Source of the DNA: DATFVA01 sp963711455 | GTDB lineage: Bacteria; Bacteroidota; Ignavibacteria; Ignavibacteriales; Ignavibacteriaceae | Length of the DNA stretch: 64,000 bases | Assembly (NCBI GenBank): GCA_963711455.1 | Contig: CAVQEH010000004.1 | Coordinates: 434,001-498,000 of the forward strand | Direction: 5' to 3' | Shown here: positions 46,566-54,367 of the stretch, piece by piece | How the letters are laid out: each line of letters opens with the position of its first letter | Numbering within the stretch: position 1 is the stretch's first letter | The notes under the pieces: generated by a model | Told to the model about the DNA's origin: nothing | Databases searched by the model: none | The model's input: only the letters and a program-made list of their open reading frames with translations | Program-made: the position numbers and the translations under genes

Positions 46566-48110
46566 ATGATGAAGTCTTACTCAACTCTCTTTACTGCTTT
46601 TTTTGCCTTCATATTTCTGGCATCATTCCAAACACAAGCTCAATGGAGTGAACAAACTTCCCCAACAACAAATTCTCTTTTTTCAGTATCAGTTGTAGAT
46701 AATTCTGTGGCCTGGATTGGGGGCGACCTCGGAGTAGTTCTTAGAACCACTGACGGTGGGACTACCTGGACAAGTGTTGGAGGTGGCGCTATTGGAACTA
46801 ATCCAGTTTACAATATTTTTGGTATGGACGCACAAAATGCCGTAGCTGCAGGTTATGATGGAGCAACCACCTATATGTGGCGAACAACTGATGGAGGTTC
46901 TTCCTGGACTCAGGTCTATACAATGTCAGGTGGTTTTATGGATGGAATCTGGATGACAGATGCAAATAATGGTTTTGCTTACGGTGACCCGGTCGGTGGA
47001 AACTGGGAACTTTATAATACCACAGACGGCGGGGCGACATGGAATGCAACTCCTCCTCTTGCTCAAAGCGGTACTACTGAAGCCGGGTGGAATAACGCTT
47101 TGTTCATGTCAGGTTCAAGAATTTACTTTGGAACAAATAATACCAGGATTTATTATTCCTCGGATGGCGGAAATTCTTGGGTACCACAAACAACAACCGG
47201 CGAAGTAAATTCTTACGCTGTATGGTTTAACAGTGCTACTATGGGATTAATGGGTGGCGATACGGGTGGTTTGGATGCAACCACAGATGGCGGAACAACC
47301 TGGGCGCCAATAACTTCCCCGGGTGCTGTTGCTTCAGCTGGTATTACAGGAGTTGACAATCAGTGGTGGTTTGCCCAACAAGCTAGCCCGGGTGTAATTT
47401 ATTATTCATCGGATAATGCAGCAACATGGACAACTCAGTATACCTCTCCAACAACCGGCCAATTTTATCATATAGCAAAATCCAGAAATGGCAACTGGGC
47501 ACTCGCCGTTAGAAGTGACGGAGGTATTTCAAGTTATACAATTACAGTACCTGTCGAATTAACTTCATTTACTGCAAGCACAAATGATGCAGGACAGGTT
47601 GTTCTTAACTGGCGGACTGCTACAGAAACAAACAACAGGATATTCGAAATAGAAAGAAAAACTACCAACAGCGATTATTCAACTGTTGGATTTGTTGATG
47701 GTGCCGGAACAACAACTGAACCGCACAACTATTCTTTTATCGACAGAAATGTTGCTTCAGGAGATTATACTTACAGATTAAAACAAATTGATTTTGATGG
47801 TCGTTCAGAATATTCTGATGCAGTAAATATAAGTGTTACAGGTCCAACGACGTTCGATCTTGCTCAGAACTATCCCAATCCGTTTAACCCTACAACCCAA
47901 ATCAATTTCAGTATTCCCGAAACAGGAAATGTAAAACTTGCTGTATATAATACAATTGGTCAGGAAGTTGCTACCCTGGTTAACGGTGCTATGGCTGCCG
48001 GTCAGCATGAAGTTACTTTTAATGCAAAATCATTACCAAGCGGTGCCTATTTCTATAAGCTGCAGACAGGCAGTTCAGTAATGATTAAGAAGATGTTATT
48101 GCTGAAATAA
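46566..48110 (+). CDS. Secreted Ycf48/BNR-type propeller protein with T9SS sorting domain
   Basis: A 514-residue protein with signal peptide (AFFAFIFLASFQTQAQ). Propeller repeats include GGDLGVVLRTTDGGTTWTSV, YMWRTTDGGSSWTQ, ELYNTTDGGATWN, YYSSDGGNSWVP and DATTDGGTTWAP. The shared module (PVELTSFTASTNDAGQVVLN ... YRLKQIDFDGRSEYSD) and sorting domain (AQNYPNPFNPTTQINFSIP, KKMLLLK) follow. GGAGG is 6 bases before the ATG. The module and sorting domain are very close to those of the upstream gene, pointing to duplication or gene conversion. Terminators flank it on both sides, so it is monocistronic. Confidence 0.87.
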   Translation: MMKSYSTLFTAFFAFIFLASFQTQAQWSEQTSPTTNSLFSVSVVDNSVAWIGGDLGVVLRTTDGGTTWTSVGGGAIGTNPVYNIFGMDAQNAVAAGYDGATTYMWRTTDGGSSWTQVYTMSGGFMDGIWMTDANNGFAYGDPVGGNWELYNTTDGGATWNATPPLAQSGTTEAGWNNALFMSGSRIYFGTNNTRIYYSSDGGNSWVPQTTTGEVNSYAVWFNSATMGLMGGDTGGLDATTDGGTTWAPITSPGAVASAGITGVDNQWWFAQQASPGVIYYSSDNAATWTTQYTSPTTGQFYHIAKSRNGNWALAVRSDGGISSYTITVPVELTSFTASTNDAGQVVLNWRTATETNNRIFEIERKTTNSDYSTVGFVDGAGTTTEPHNYSFIDRNVASGDYTYRLKQIDFDGRSEYSDAVNISVTGPTTFDLAQNYPNPFNPTTQINFSIPETGNVKLAVYNTIGQEVATLVNGAMAAGQHEVTFNAKSLPSGAYFYKLQTGSSVMIKKMLLLK

Positions 48111-48135
48111 TTTAAAGGTAACGAAGCATAATTTT

Positions 48136-48163
48136 AGGGTCACTACTGCAGTGACCCTTTTTT
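48136..48163 (+). terminator. Intrinsic terminator
   Basis: AGGGTCACT / AGTGACCCT forms a perfect 9-bp stem around a five-base loop, followed by TTTTTTG, 25 bp after the stop codon. Rho-independent terminator on the plus strand. Confidence 0.93.
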
Positions 48164-48371
48164 GTTTTAATAATCATTCAGAAGACGAAAGATTTCGGAC
48201 CATTTAATACTTAAATCCTCCTCGTTATTTTAAACCATTCAGAGTATAAAATCATCTGAGAGGAAAATGGAATACCGTGACACTTTTTTGTTATTATTTT
48301 ATTAATATTGATAAAACTTCTGCTCAATTTCCTGTCTGCTGAAAAACTAAAATAATTAAACAGGTGGAGTC

Positions 48372-50087
48372 ATGTCTAAAAATAAAATTATAAAATTTCT
48401 ATTCTTCACTTTTACTTTCGTTACAACAAGTTCAGCGAACAATAATTTGTTTAATGATCCGGTATTTTATAATTCGGGAAACGGTCCGATACAGTCTGCA
48501 GCGGCGGATTTTAATAACGACGGGTATCCCGATCTTGCTGTATTGAATTATACGGATGGGAGTGTTTCTATATTTTTGAATAACGGTTACGGAACATTTG
48601 GTGAGCAAAACATATATTCCGTAATGACTCATCCATATGCATTCACAGTTTCAGATTTTAATAATGATTCATTTCCCGATATAGTTGCTACCTGTTCCGA
48701 AGCTAATGTTATTTCATACCTAGAGAATAACGGGGATGGTACTTTTAAACCGCGTATTAATTCTCCCACACAGCAATTTCCCTTTGGGCTTGATGCCTAC
48801 GATTTCAACAGTGATCTTTATACTGATATAGCAGTGATAAACAGGCATAGTGAAACATTTCAAATTTTAACAAATAATCATGATGGAACGTTCACGCCGA
48901 CGTTTTCTGCTTATACAGGTGCGGGGCCGGGGTTTTTAACTATTGGCAATCTGGATGGAGACCGTTTCCCTGAAATAGCTGTAACAAGAAGTTATGATTA
49001 CCTCTGGTTCACAATTAGTGCACTTACGATATTTAGAAATAATCACGATGGGACTTTTACTCAATATTTTAATTATGAATATGGAGCAACCTGCAGCAAC
49101 ATCTATTTATATGATTTTAATGGGGATTCCTATAATGATATTATTACCAATACTTTCAGAGAAAATACAGAAGAAATGTGTTTCTTTATTAATGATGGCT
49201 GGGGAAATTTTGGCGAGCCGGTTACTGCTTACTGCAGTTATGAAGGAAGATTTACTATGGCTGATTTTGATAACAATGGATTAATGGACTTCGCCATTCC
49301 GGAATATCAATATAATGCAACGGGGGTTGCAGTAATCTTAAATAATGGAAATTTTAATTTTGAACCTTCTATAATAATTGGTGTAGGTGAGCAGCCAAGA
49401 CACCCGGCTAACGCTGACTTTGACTTAGATGGAGATCCTGACGTTGCATTTCCTCTTTACTATGAAGCAAAAGTTGCTGTTCTTATAAACAAGACAAATG
49501 TTATTCCGGTTGAGTTGACAGCATTCTATGCAAATATTAAAGACAATGATGTTACACTTAGCTGGACTACTGCTTCGGAAAGAAACAACTCGGGATTCGA
49601 AATACAGAGAAAAGTTAATAATTCAATTCCAGGCAGTGAGGCAAAAAGTTGGATTGAGGCTGGTTTTGTAAAAGGACACGGAACAACTACAGAAGAGAAT
49701 AATTATTCTTTTATGGACAAAAATTTACGGCCTGGAGGCTACTCATATAGACTTGTCCAAATAGATTTTGACGGAACAAAAACAGAATCTAATATTATTG
49801 ATGTTGAAATTAATTCTCAGCCAACTCAGTATTCTTTAAAACAGAATTATCCTAATCCGTTTAATCCGACAACAATAATAGAATATTCAATACCCTATGA
49901 AGGTAATGTAAAAATAATTATTTATAATTCATTGGGACAGGAAGTACAAACCCCTGTAAACAATTACACGCAGGCCGGAAATTACAGAGTAAATTTTGAT
50001 GCAACGACGCTTCCAAGCGGAATTTATTATTACAGGCTGAATGCTGATAACTATTCATCAGTAAAGAAAATGATTTTGTTGAAATAA
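48372..50087 (+). CDS. Secreted FG-GAP/VCBS-repeat protein with T9SS sorting domain
   Basis: A 571-residue secreted protein with at least seven FG-GAP/VCBS-like repeats carrying Ca-binding-type loops: DFNNDGYPDLAVLNY, DFNNDSFPDIVAT, DFNSDLYTDIAVIN, NLDGDRFPEIAVT, DFNGDSYNDIITN, DFDNNGLMDFAIP and DFDLDGDPDVAFP. Such repeats build an integrin-like propeller used in adhesion or binding. The PVELTAFYANIKDNDVTLSW module and a sorting domain (KQNYPNPFNPTTIIEYSIP, KKMILLK) complete it. GGAG precedes the ATG. No catalytic domain is visible. Confidence 0.87.
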   Translation: MSKNKIIKFLFFTFTFVTTSSANNNLFNDPVFYNSGNGPIQSAAADFNNDGYPDLAVLNYTDGSVSIFLNNGYGTFGEQNIYSVMTHPYAFTVSDFNNDSFPDIVATCSEANVISYLENNGDGTFKPRINSPTQQFPFGLDAYDFNSDLYTDIAVINRHSETFQILTNNHDGTFTPTFSAYTGAGPGFLTIGNLDGDRFPEIAVTRSYDYLWFTISALTIFRNNHDGTFTQYFNYEYGATCSNIYLYDFNGDSYNDIITNTFRENTEEMCFFINDGWGNFGEPVTAYCSYEGRFTMADFDNNGLMDFAIPEYQYNATGVAVILNNGNFNFEPSIIIGVGEQPRHPANADFDLDGDPDVAFPLYYEAKVAVLINKTNVIPVELTAFYANIKDNDVTLSWTTASERNNSGFEIQRKVNNSIPGSEAKSWIEAGFVKGHGTTTEENNYSFMDKNLRPGGYSYRLVQIDFDGTKTESNIIDVEINSQPTQYSLKQNYPNPFNPTTIIEYSIPYEGNVKIIIYNSLGQEVQTPVNNYTQAGNYRVNFDATTLPSGIYYYRLNADNYSSVKKMILLK

Positions 50088-50126
50088 AAATTGTTTTAAA
50101 TTATTATCATTTTGTAGGAAATTGCT

Positions 50127-50777
50127 ATGTACAGCATACCTTCTGCTATCACAAAACGATGGATACGGGCTGCTGCATTTAGTGGATTGATTGCCTGCAT
50201 TGTTTATCCACTCGCAACCAATCTGCCTATGCCCCGGATACCCCAACTAATTTTATCAGCATGCTTCGGACCTGCACTTGCATTTGCCAGTATCGGGTTA
50301 TATAAAATCCTTAGAATGCAAAAGGACTCTATAGCAGTTCAGGCTGCAGTTGTTTCAAATATTGTTGCAGGAGCTATGATTACAGCAATGATTATAGTAC
50401 AATTATCAGTACGTTATTCTTCGGAAAGTTATCTTGCTTCACCTAGTGCTAATGATTCCGTAAAATTTATTGTAAACAGAATCTGGGATGTGATATTAGG
50501 ATTAGATGTAACATACGATGTGTTTATTGGTCTTGGTACAATTTTGTTTGGTGTTGCAATGTTAAAACATCCTCGTTTCGGAAAAATAATTGGAATAGCC
50601 GGTATTATTGTAGGAGGTATTTTTATTCTCGGATTTAATTTCTATACTTTCCCTTCTCCGCCTCAGGAAGCAGGATTAATAGATACCGGTCCAATTACAG
50701 GGTTATGGTACCTGTGGGTTGTAATTTATGTATTCAGATCATTCAAATGGTTTGATGAAAAATTAGAAGCCTTTTGA
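50127..50777 (+). CDS. Multi-pass membrane protein (DUF4386-like)
   Basis: A 216-residue integral membrane protein with about six hydrophobic segments, including AAFSGLIACIVYPLATNLP, LSACFGPALAFASIGLYKIL, SNIVAGAMITAMIIVQLSV and IIGIAGIIVGGIFILGFNFY. The order of segments and length resemble DUF4386-type membrane proteins; function is unknown. AGGAAATT lies before the ATG. It starts 39 bp after the FG-GAP gene with no terminator between, so it may be transcribed with it. Confidence 0.65.
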   Translation: MYSIPSAITKRWIRAAAFSGLIACIVYPLATNLPMPRIPQLILSACFGPALAFASIGLYKILRMQKDSIAVQAAVVSNIVAGAMITAMIIVQLSVRYSSESYLASPSANDSVKFIVNRIWDVILGLDVTYDVFIGLGTILFGVAMLKHPRFGKIIGIAGIIVGGIFILGFNFYTFPSPPQEAGLIDTGPITGLWYLWVVIYVFRSFKWFDEKLEAF

Positions 50778-50827
50778 TTCTTAAAAACTGCCGGTTAATA
50801 TTCTCGCACAGACTACCATCATCATTG

Positions 50828-51011
50828 CAAGGGGAAATTGTTATCAGGAAAGAGCCGTCGGAATATGTATGGCATCTCAATCCCCCGGGTAGAAAAACAG
50901 ACCACAGTTAATTTTATAGTACGCTTACACAAATATTTTGACCCTGATCCGGCTAACCCCATATACATTATAAGTATACGCCGTGCCGGTTATACGTTCG
51001 TGCAAAGTTAA
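50828..51011 (+). pseudogene. Remnant of an OmpR-family winged-helix domain
   Basis: A decayed 3' end of a response-regulator gene. One frame reads GEIVIRKEPSEYVW, like the 'GEvvsRkeLLeyVWG' turn of the winged helix. After a frameshift near 50870 the frame continues RVEKQTTVNFIVRLHKYFDP and then ANPIYIISIRRAGYTFV before a TAA at 51009, matching the recognition helix and wing of PhoB-type domains. The receiver domain is missing. The remnant ends one base before the convergent RRM gene's stop. Confidence 0.7.
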
Positions 51012-51012
51012 A

Positions 51013-51285
51013 TTATCTTCTTCTGAAGCTGTTATGTCCTTCCCTTTTCGGTTTAGCTTCGTTTACAACCAGTTTCTTTCCGTTAAGCTCGTAAGTATTA
51101 AGTGCAGAAAGTGCCTTCTCCGCTTCAGCTTTTCCAGGCATTTCAACAAATCCAAATCCCTTTGATACACGGCTGAACATATCGCGTATAATCTTAACGC
51201 TTTCTACTCTTCCGTGTTTAGAAAAAAGAGCCTGCAGTTCTTCATCTTTTACATCTGATGCTAAATTGCCAACATAAATATTCAT
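51013..51285 (-). CDS. Single-RRM RNA-binding protein
   Basis: A 90-residue protein with a complete RNA recognition motif. RNP2 is IYVGNL (residues 3-8), RNP1 is KGFGFVEM (42-49), and a basic tail (KPKREGHNSFRRR) follows. Small bacterial RRM proteins of this kind occur in cyanobacteria and Bacteroidota, where several are cold- or stress-induced and bind RNA. AAGGA precedes the ATG at 51285. It is transcribed away from rpoD, with a palindrome in the presumed leader. Confidence 0.93.
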   Translation of the reverse strand: MNIYVGNLASDVKDEELQALFSKHGRVESVKIIRDMFSRVSKGFGFVEMPGKAEAEKALSALNTYELNGKKLVVNEAKPKREGHNSFRRR

Positions 51286-51619
51286 TTTTGTTTTCCTTTA
51301 AATTGAATATGATAAATAAATTTCCCTTTGCATGTATTTAATACCGTTTTAAACGGGTATCACCTGGCGGGGTTTTGCTGCGTAAATAAATTTAGGATTA
51401 AAAAGAAGTATCCGGAGAAGTATATCTTTTATCTTAGGTTTATTTTCAAAAGCTGTTTGTAAATTATAGTAAATATCGTTCACATACAAACCATTAAACA
51501 ATTGCGGGCAAATCTATTTAATATTCATCACTTTTTATGAATTATATTTGTTTACTAAGGACTTTTTCCTTAACTATGATTATACTTAAAAATTTAATAA
51601 CCTCTTAAGCAAAAATAAA
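51286..51619. promoter_or_regulatory. Divergent region between the RRM gene and rpoD, with a leader palindrome
   Basis: A 334-bp non-coding region holding both promoters. At 51341-51360 ATACCGTTT / AAACGGGTAT forms an imperfect hairpin (one bulged G) that would lie in the 5' leader of the RRM message. Such a structure could serve for self-regulation or cold response, which is inference. No promoter box is assigned. Confidence 0.4.
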
Positions 51620-52480
51620 TTGAAAATAATAAAGCAATTAACTAAACGGGAAAATAAATCTTTAGATCAATATTTTCTGGAAATAGGAAAGTACGATCTA
51701 TTAAGCGCCGGAGAGGAAGTGGATTTGGCCATAAAAATCAGGAATGGTGATATGAAGGCACAGGATAAATTAGTCAAGGCTAATTTAAGATTTGTTGTCT
51801 CAGTTGCTAAGATGTACCAGAACCAGGGTCTTTCACTCGGTGATTTAATAAATGAAGGAAATATGGGATTGGTTAAAGCAGCAAAAAGATTTGATGAAAC
51901 CAGAGGATTTAAATTCATATCTTATGCTGTCTGGTGGATAAGACAGGGAATAATGTCTGCAATTGCCGATCAGACAAGAGTTGTAAGACTGCCGCTTAAC
52001 CAGGTTGGAAATTTAACCAGGCTTGGAAAGGCCAACCGTGAATTTGAACAGGAATTTGAACGGAAACCAAATACTGAAGAGCTTGCAAAAATTCTTGAGA
52101 TTACTTCCGATGAGGTAGCCTATATCCTTCAAATATCCGGCCGTCAGGTATCTGTTGATGCACCTTTGAAAAACAGCGATGAAACCAGTAACACGTTAAT
52201 GGATGTTCTTCAAAATGAAACTCAGGCTATGCCCGATACGGAGCTGATGAATGACTCTCTGAAGAATGAAGTTGAAAATATTCTTTCCACTCTTGATACA
52301 AGAGAAGCAGAAGTAATTAGGCTCTCCTTTGGGATAGGCAGTAATCATAAAGCCACGCTCGAAGAGATCGGATCAAAATTTAATCTTACCAGGGAACGCA
52401 TAAGACAAATTAAAGAAAAAGCACTCAGGAAATTAAGAAGTTCAAAAAGAAGCGTTAGGCTTAAAGATTACCTGGGATAA
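51620..52480 (+). CDS. rpoD: RNA polymerase primary-type sigma factor (RpoD/SigA family)
   Basis: A 286-residue sigma-70 protein of the short Bacteroidota form, lacking region 1.1. Region 1.2 is LDQYFLEIGKYDLLSAGEEV. Region 2 includes LVKANLRFVVSVAKMYQNQG, DLINEGNMGLVKAAKRFDET and FISYAVWWIRQGI for -10 recognition and melting. Region 3 is around LTRLGKANREFEQEFERKPN. Region 4 carries the helix-turn-helix LEEIGSKFNLTRERIRQIKE for -35 binding. The start is a TTG with no clear ribosome-binding site; no in-frame ATG gives a complete region 1.2. Whether it is the only housekeeping sigma or a second group-2 copy cannot be judged from one window. Confidence 0.88.
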   Translation: MKIIKQLTKRENKSLDQYFLEIGKYDLLSAGEEVDLAIKIRNGDMKAQDKLVKANLRFVVSVAKMYQNQGLSLGDLINEGNMGLVKAAKRFDETRGFKFISYAVWWIRQGIMSAIADQTRVVRLPLNQVGNLTRLGKANREFEQEFERKPNTEELAKILEITSDEVAYILQISGRQVSVDAPLKNSDETSNTLMDVLQNETQAMPDTELMNDSLKNEVENILSTLDTREAEVIRLSFGIGSNHKATLEEIGSKFNLTRERIRQIKEKALRKLRSSKRSVRLKDYLG

Positions 52481-52638
52481 TTTCTTAACCGTATAATTCT
52501 CAGATAAGCGGCTTACCTGATACATCTCATTAATTTTTTATAACAATCGAAAATTTCAATTATATATATATGGTGAATATATGTTAACAGTTGCATATAT
52601 TGCACGTGTTAATTTTGCAAGTAATCAGGTCATTATTT

Positions 52639-53013
52639 ATGAAAACCAGAAAATATTCAAAACAGATAAACATCCCGGAGTTAAAGGAATTTGGAAAAAC
52701 ATATCCTCAGTTTGCAGGATTGGCAAAGGGTGAAGGTAAATTTCTGTTTGATATTGTAATGAAACCCGAAACATACATTCAGGCAATGGTCTTAACAGAA
52801 TATGGAATGCCCGCAGTAACAAGCGTAGCAGAACTTTGTTTTAATGAAGCAAAAAAGAGGAACGGGTTTAAGTTTAACAGCAGAATGAAACAGTTTATTG
52901 GGGCTATGATCGCCTCTTTAATGATTGCCAACGGGTACAATAAATCGGGAAGAAAAAAATCGATCATCCATCGTGCATATACTCGCGGAGAATTTTATAT
53001 TAAAAAATCATAG
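52639..53013 (+). CDS. Small basic protein of unknown function
   Basis: About 125 residues, basic, predicted helical: KTRKYSKQINIPELKEFGKT, GEGKFLFDIVMKPETYIQAM and KQFIGAMIASLMIANGY. No signal peptide. The frame is open upstream to a TTG at 52591, but the ATG at 52639 begins the well-ordered part. No family is recognised. It lies between rpoD and a NarL-type regulator in the same direction. Confidence 0.6.
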   Translation: MKTRKYSKQINIPELKEFGKTYPQFAGLAKGEGKFLFDIVMKPETYIQAMVLTEYGMPAVTSVAELCFNEAKKRNGFKFNSRMKQFIGAMIASLMIANGYNKSGRKKSIIHRAYTRGEFYIKKS

Positions 53014-53119
53014 ATTTTGAAAAGAAACGTAAATAAAATTTAATTTTTGAAATTCATTTTTTATTTTAGCGTATTCTTAATTGTGAATAATTTTAAAATG
53101 CCAAACTAAGCATCGAGAA

Positions 53120-53812
53120 ATGAAGAAAATAAAGTTGCTGCTTATTGAAGATAATCGCCTTCTCCGCGAAGGTCTTCGTGTCATGCTTAAAAAACAACAG
53201 GATATTAATGTTGTAGAAACTGTAGGCAACGGCGAAAACATAGTAAATATAATGCAAAAATACCGACCTGAAGTGGTTCTTCTCGATTTGGGCCTCCGAA
53301 ACCGAAACAGTTTGAATTTAGTAAAATTGATCAAAAAAAAGTTTCAAATTACCAAAATAATAATGATGGATCTTATCCCTGCCCAGGAAGATGTTTTTGA
53401 ATTTGTGCAGGAAGGGGTCTCGGGGTTTATATTAAAAGATGCAACAGTTAATGATTTCCTGAAAACTATCCGGTCAGTTGCCAAAGGACTCCAGGTGCTC
53501 CCCACTAATTTAACCGGGTCTCTTTTTTCACAGATTGTTGAACGTGCCGTGAACGGAGCAAACCAATCTGTCATTATGGAATCAGTTCGAATGACAAAAC
53601 GTGAGAGACAGGTAATCGAGTTAATCTCAGAAGGATTTACTAATAAAGAGATCGCTCAGGAACTCCATCTCTCTACATACACTGTAAAGAGTCATGTACA
53701 TAATATACTTGAAAAACTTGCTTTGAGTACACGGGTACAAATTGCAAAATATGCACACGATTCACATAAAAACGACTCCGCCATACAGAACATTTCGTTA
53801 ATTGATGATTAG
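53120..53812 (+). CDS. NarL/LuxR-type response regulator with unusual receiver
   Basis: A 230-residue regulator. The receiver has the acid pair in LLLIEDNRLLREGL, phospho-acceptor Asp56 in VVLLDLGLR and Lys106 in FILKDATV. The usual switch Thr/Ser near position 84 is Asp (KIIMMDLIP). The C-terminal LuxR helix-turn-helix reads MTKRERQVIELISEGFTNKE and LSTYTVKSHVHNILEKL. It is a close paralogue of the regulator at 56602, with the same Asp84. No intact kinase adjoins it; the nearest is the split PAS kinase at 54.1-55.9 kb. Confidence 0.92.
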   Translation: MKKIKLLLIEDNRLLREGLRVMLKKQQDINVVETVGNGENIVNIMQKYRPEVVLLDLGLRNRNSLNLVKLIKKKFQITKIIMMDLIPAQEDVFEFVQEGVSGFILKDATVNDFLKTIRSVAKGLQVLPTNLTGSLFSQIVERAVNGANQSVIMESVRMTKRERQVIELISEGFTNKEIAQELHLSTYTVKSHVHNILEKLALSTRVQIAKYAHDSHKNDSAIQNISLIDD

Positions 53813-53818
53813 ATATTC

Positions 53819-53850
53819 TACTCCTAAAGAATTAATCACTATTTCATACT
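53819..53850 (+). promoter_or_regulatory. Stress-region box, copy 1 (upstream of the CsbD-like gene)
   Basis: CTCCTAAAGAATTAATCACT followed by ATTTCATAC. It is the most divergent of five related boxes (core TAATCCYTTTTTCATCC) and shares the left half CTAAAG(A/G)AT with copy 5. It lies about 75 bp before the CsbD-like ATG. Confidence 0.45.
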
Positions 53851-53921
53851 AAAGCACTATTTACAAGCAGACTCTTTCTTCATAATTTATGTATGCATGA
53901 TAACCAGGAAGGATTTTATTT

Positions 53922-54107
53922 ATGTACCGGATTAATAATAAAGGAAATTGGGTTGCTCTCAAAAAAAAGATTAGACTAACCTATCCAACAATAACCGAAG
54001 ATGATTTAAAGTTAAATGATGACGGTGAATTTGATCTTCTGCTTAAGCTGCAAAGAAGATTTTCAAAGACTCAAAGTGAAATTGTCCAAATGATTGACAG
54101 ACTTTAA
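53922..54107 (+). CDS. CsbD-like small stress protein
   Basis: A 61-residue protein with the CsbD pattern: NWVALKKKIRLTYPTITEDD, then DGEFDLLLKLQRRFSKTQSE. This matches the 'W..lK.kik..y..lT..Dl...eGk.deL..rLq...Gk' layout of CsbD family members, which are general-stress proteins of unknown mechanism. A GGAAGGA ribosome-binding-type stretch lies about 10 bases before the ATG. It is bounded by two copies of the shared box, which fits a stress-regulated gene. Confidence 0.72.
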   Translation: MYRINNKGNWVALKKKIRLTYPTITEDDLKLNDDGEFDLLLKLQRRFSKTQSEIVQMIDRL

Positions 54108-54130
54108 TCTACCTTTTTCATCCATCCATT
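54104..54130 (+). promoter_or_regulatory. Stress-region box, copy 2 (head of the split kinase gene)
   Basis: TAATCTACCTTTTTCATCC followed by ATCCATT. It matches the core with two extra bases between TAATC and CCTTTTTCATCC. It starts inside the CsbD-like stop and leads straight into the PAS fragment of the kinase. Confidence 0.5.
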
Positions 54131-54367
54131 ATTTAAAAAGACAAATTGGCATTTATCTGAAGCCCGATACAGGAGACTTTTTGAAACAGCTAAAGATGGA
54201 ATATTAATTCTTAATGCGGAAAACGGGATGATTGTTGACGTTAACCCTTACTTAATTGATATGTTAGGTTATTCAAAAAAAGGGTTTCTTAAAAAAAATT
54301 GTGAGACATCAGCGCTTTCAAAAATATAGATTATTCAAAACAATTGTACAAAGAATTGCAGCAGAAA
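54124..54367 (+). pseudogene. N-terminal PAS half of a histidine-kinase gene, interrupted by an insertion element
   Basis: The frame reads RYRRLFETAKDGILILNAEN, then MIVDVNPYLIDMLGYSKKGF, the first half of a PAS domain. A one-base deletion and a stop follow near 54300-54330. The next frame continues ISAFKNIDYSKQLYKELQQK, the rest of the PAS linker, and stops at the insertion. The PAS domain resumes after the element with KEYVRYEDIPLEASDG. No in-frame ATG is seen, so the true start is lost or shifted. The gene is dead in this strain unless the C-terminal part is used alone. Confidence 0.75.

Noticed and set aside
51620..51700. Search for an upstream ATG start for rpoD
   Set aside because: No in-frame ATG with a ribosome-binding site was found upstream. 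The TTG gives the complete region 1.2 expected for Bacteroidota RpoD.
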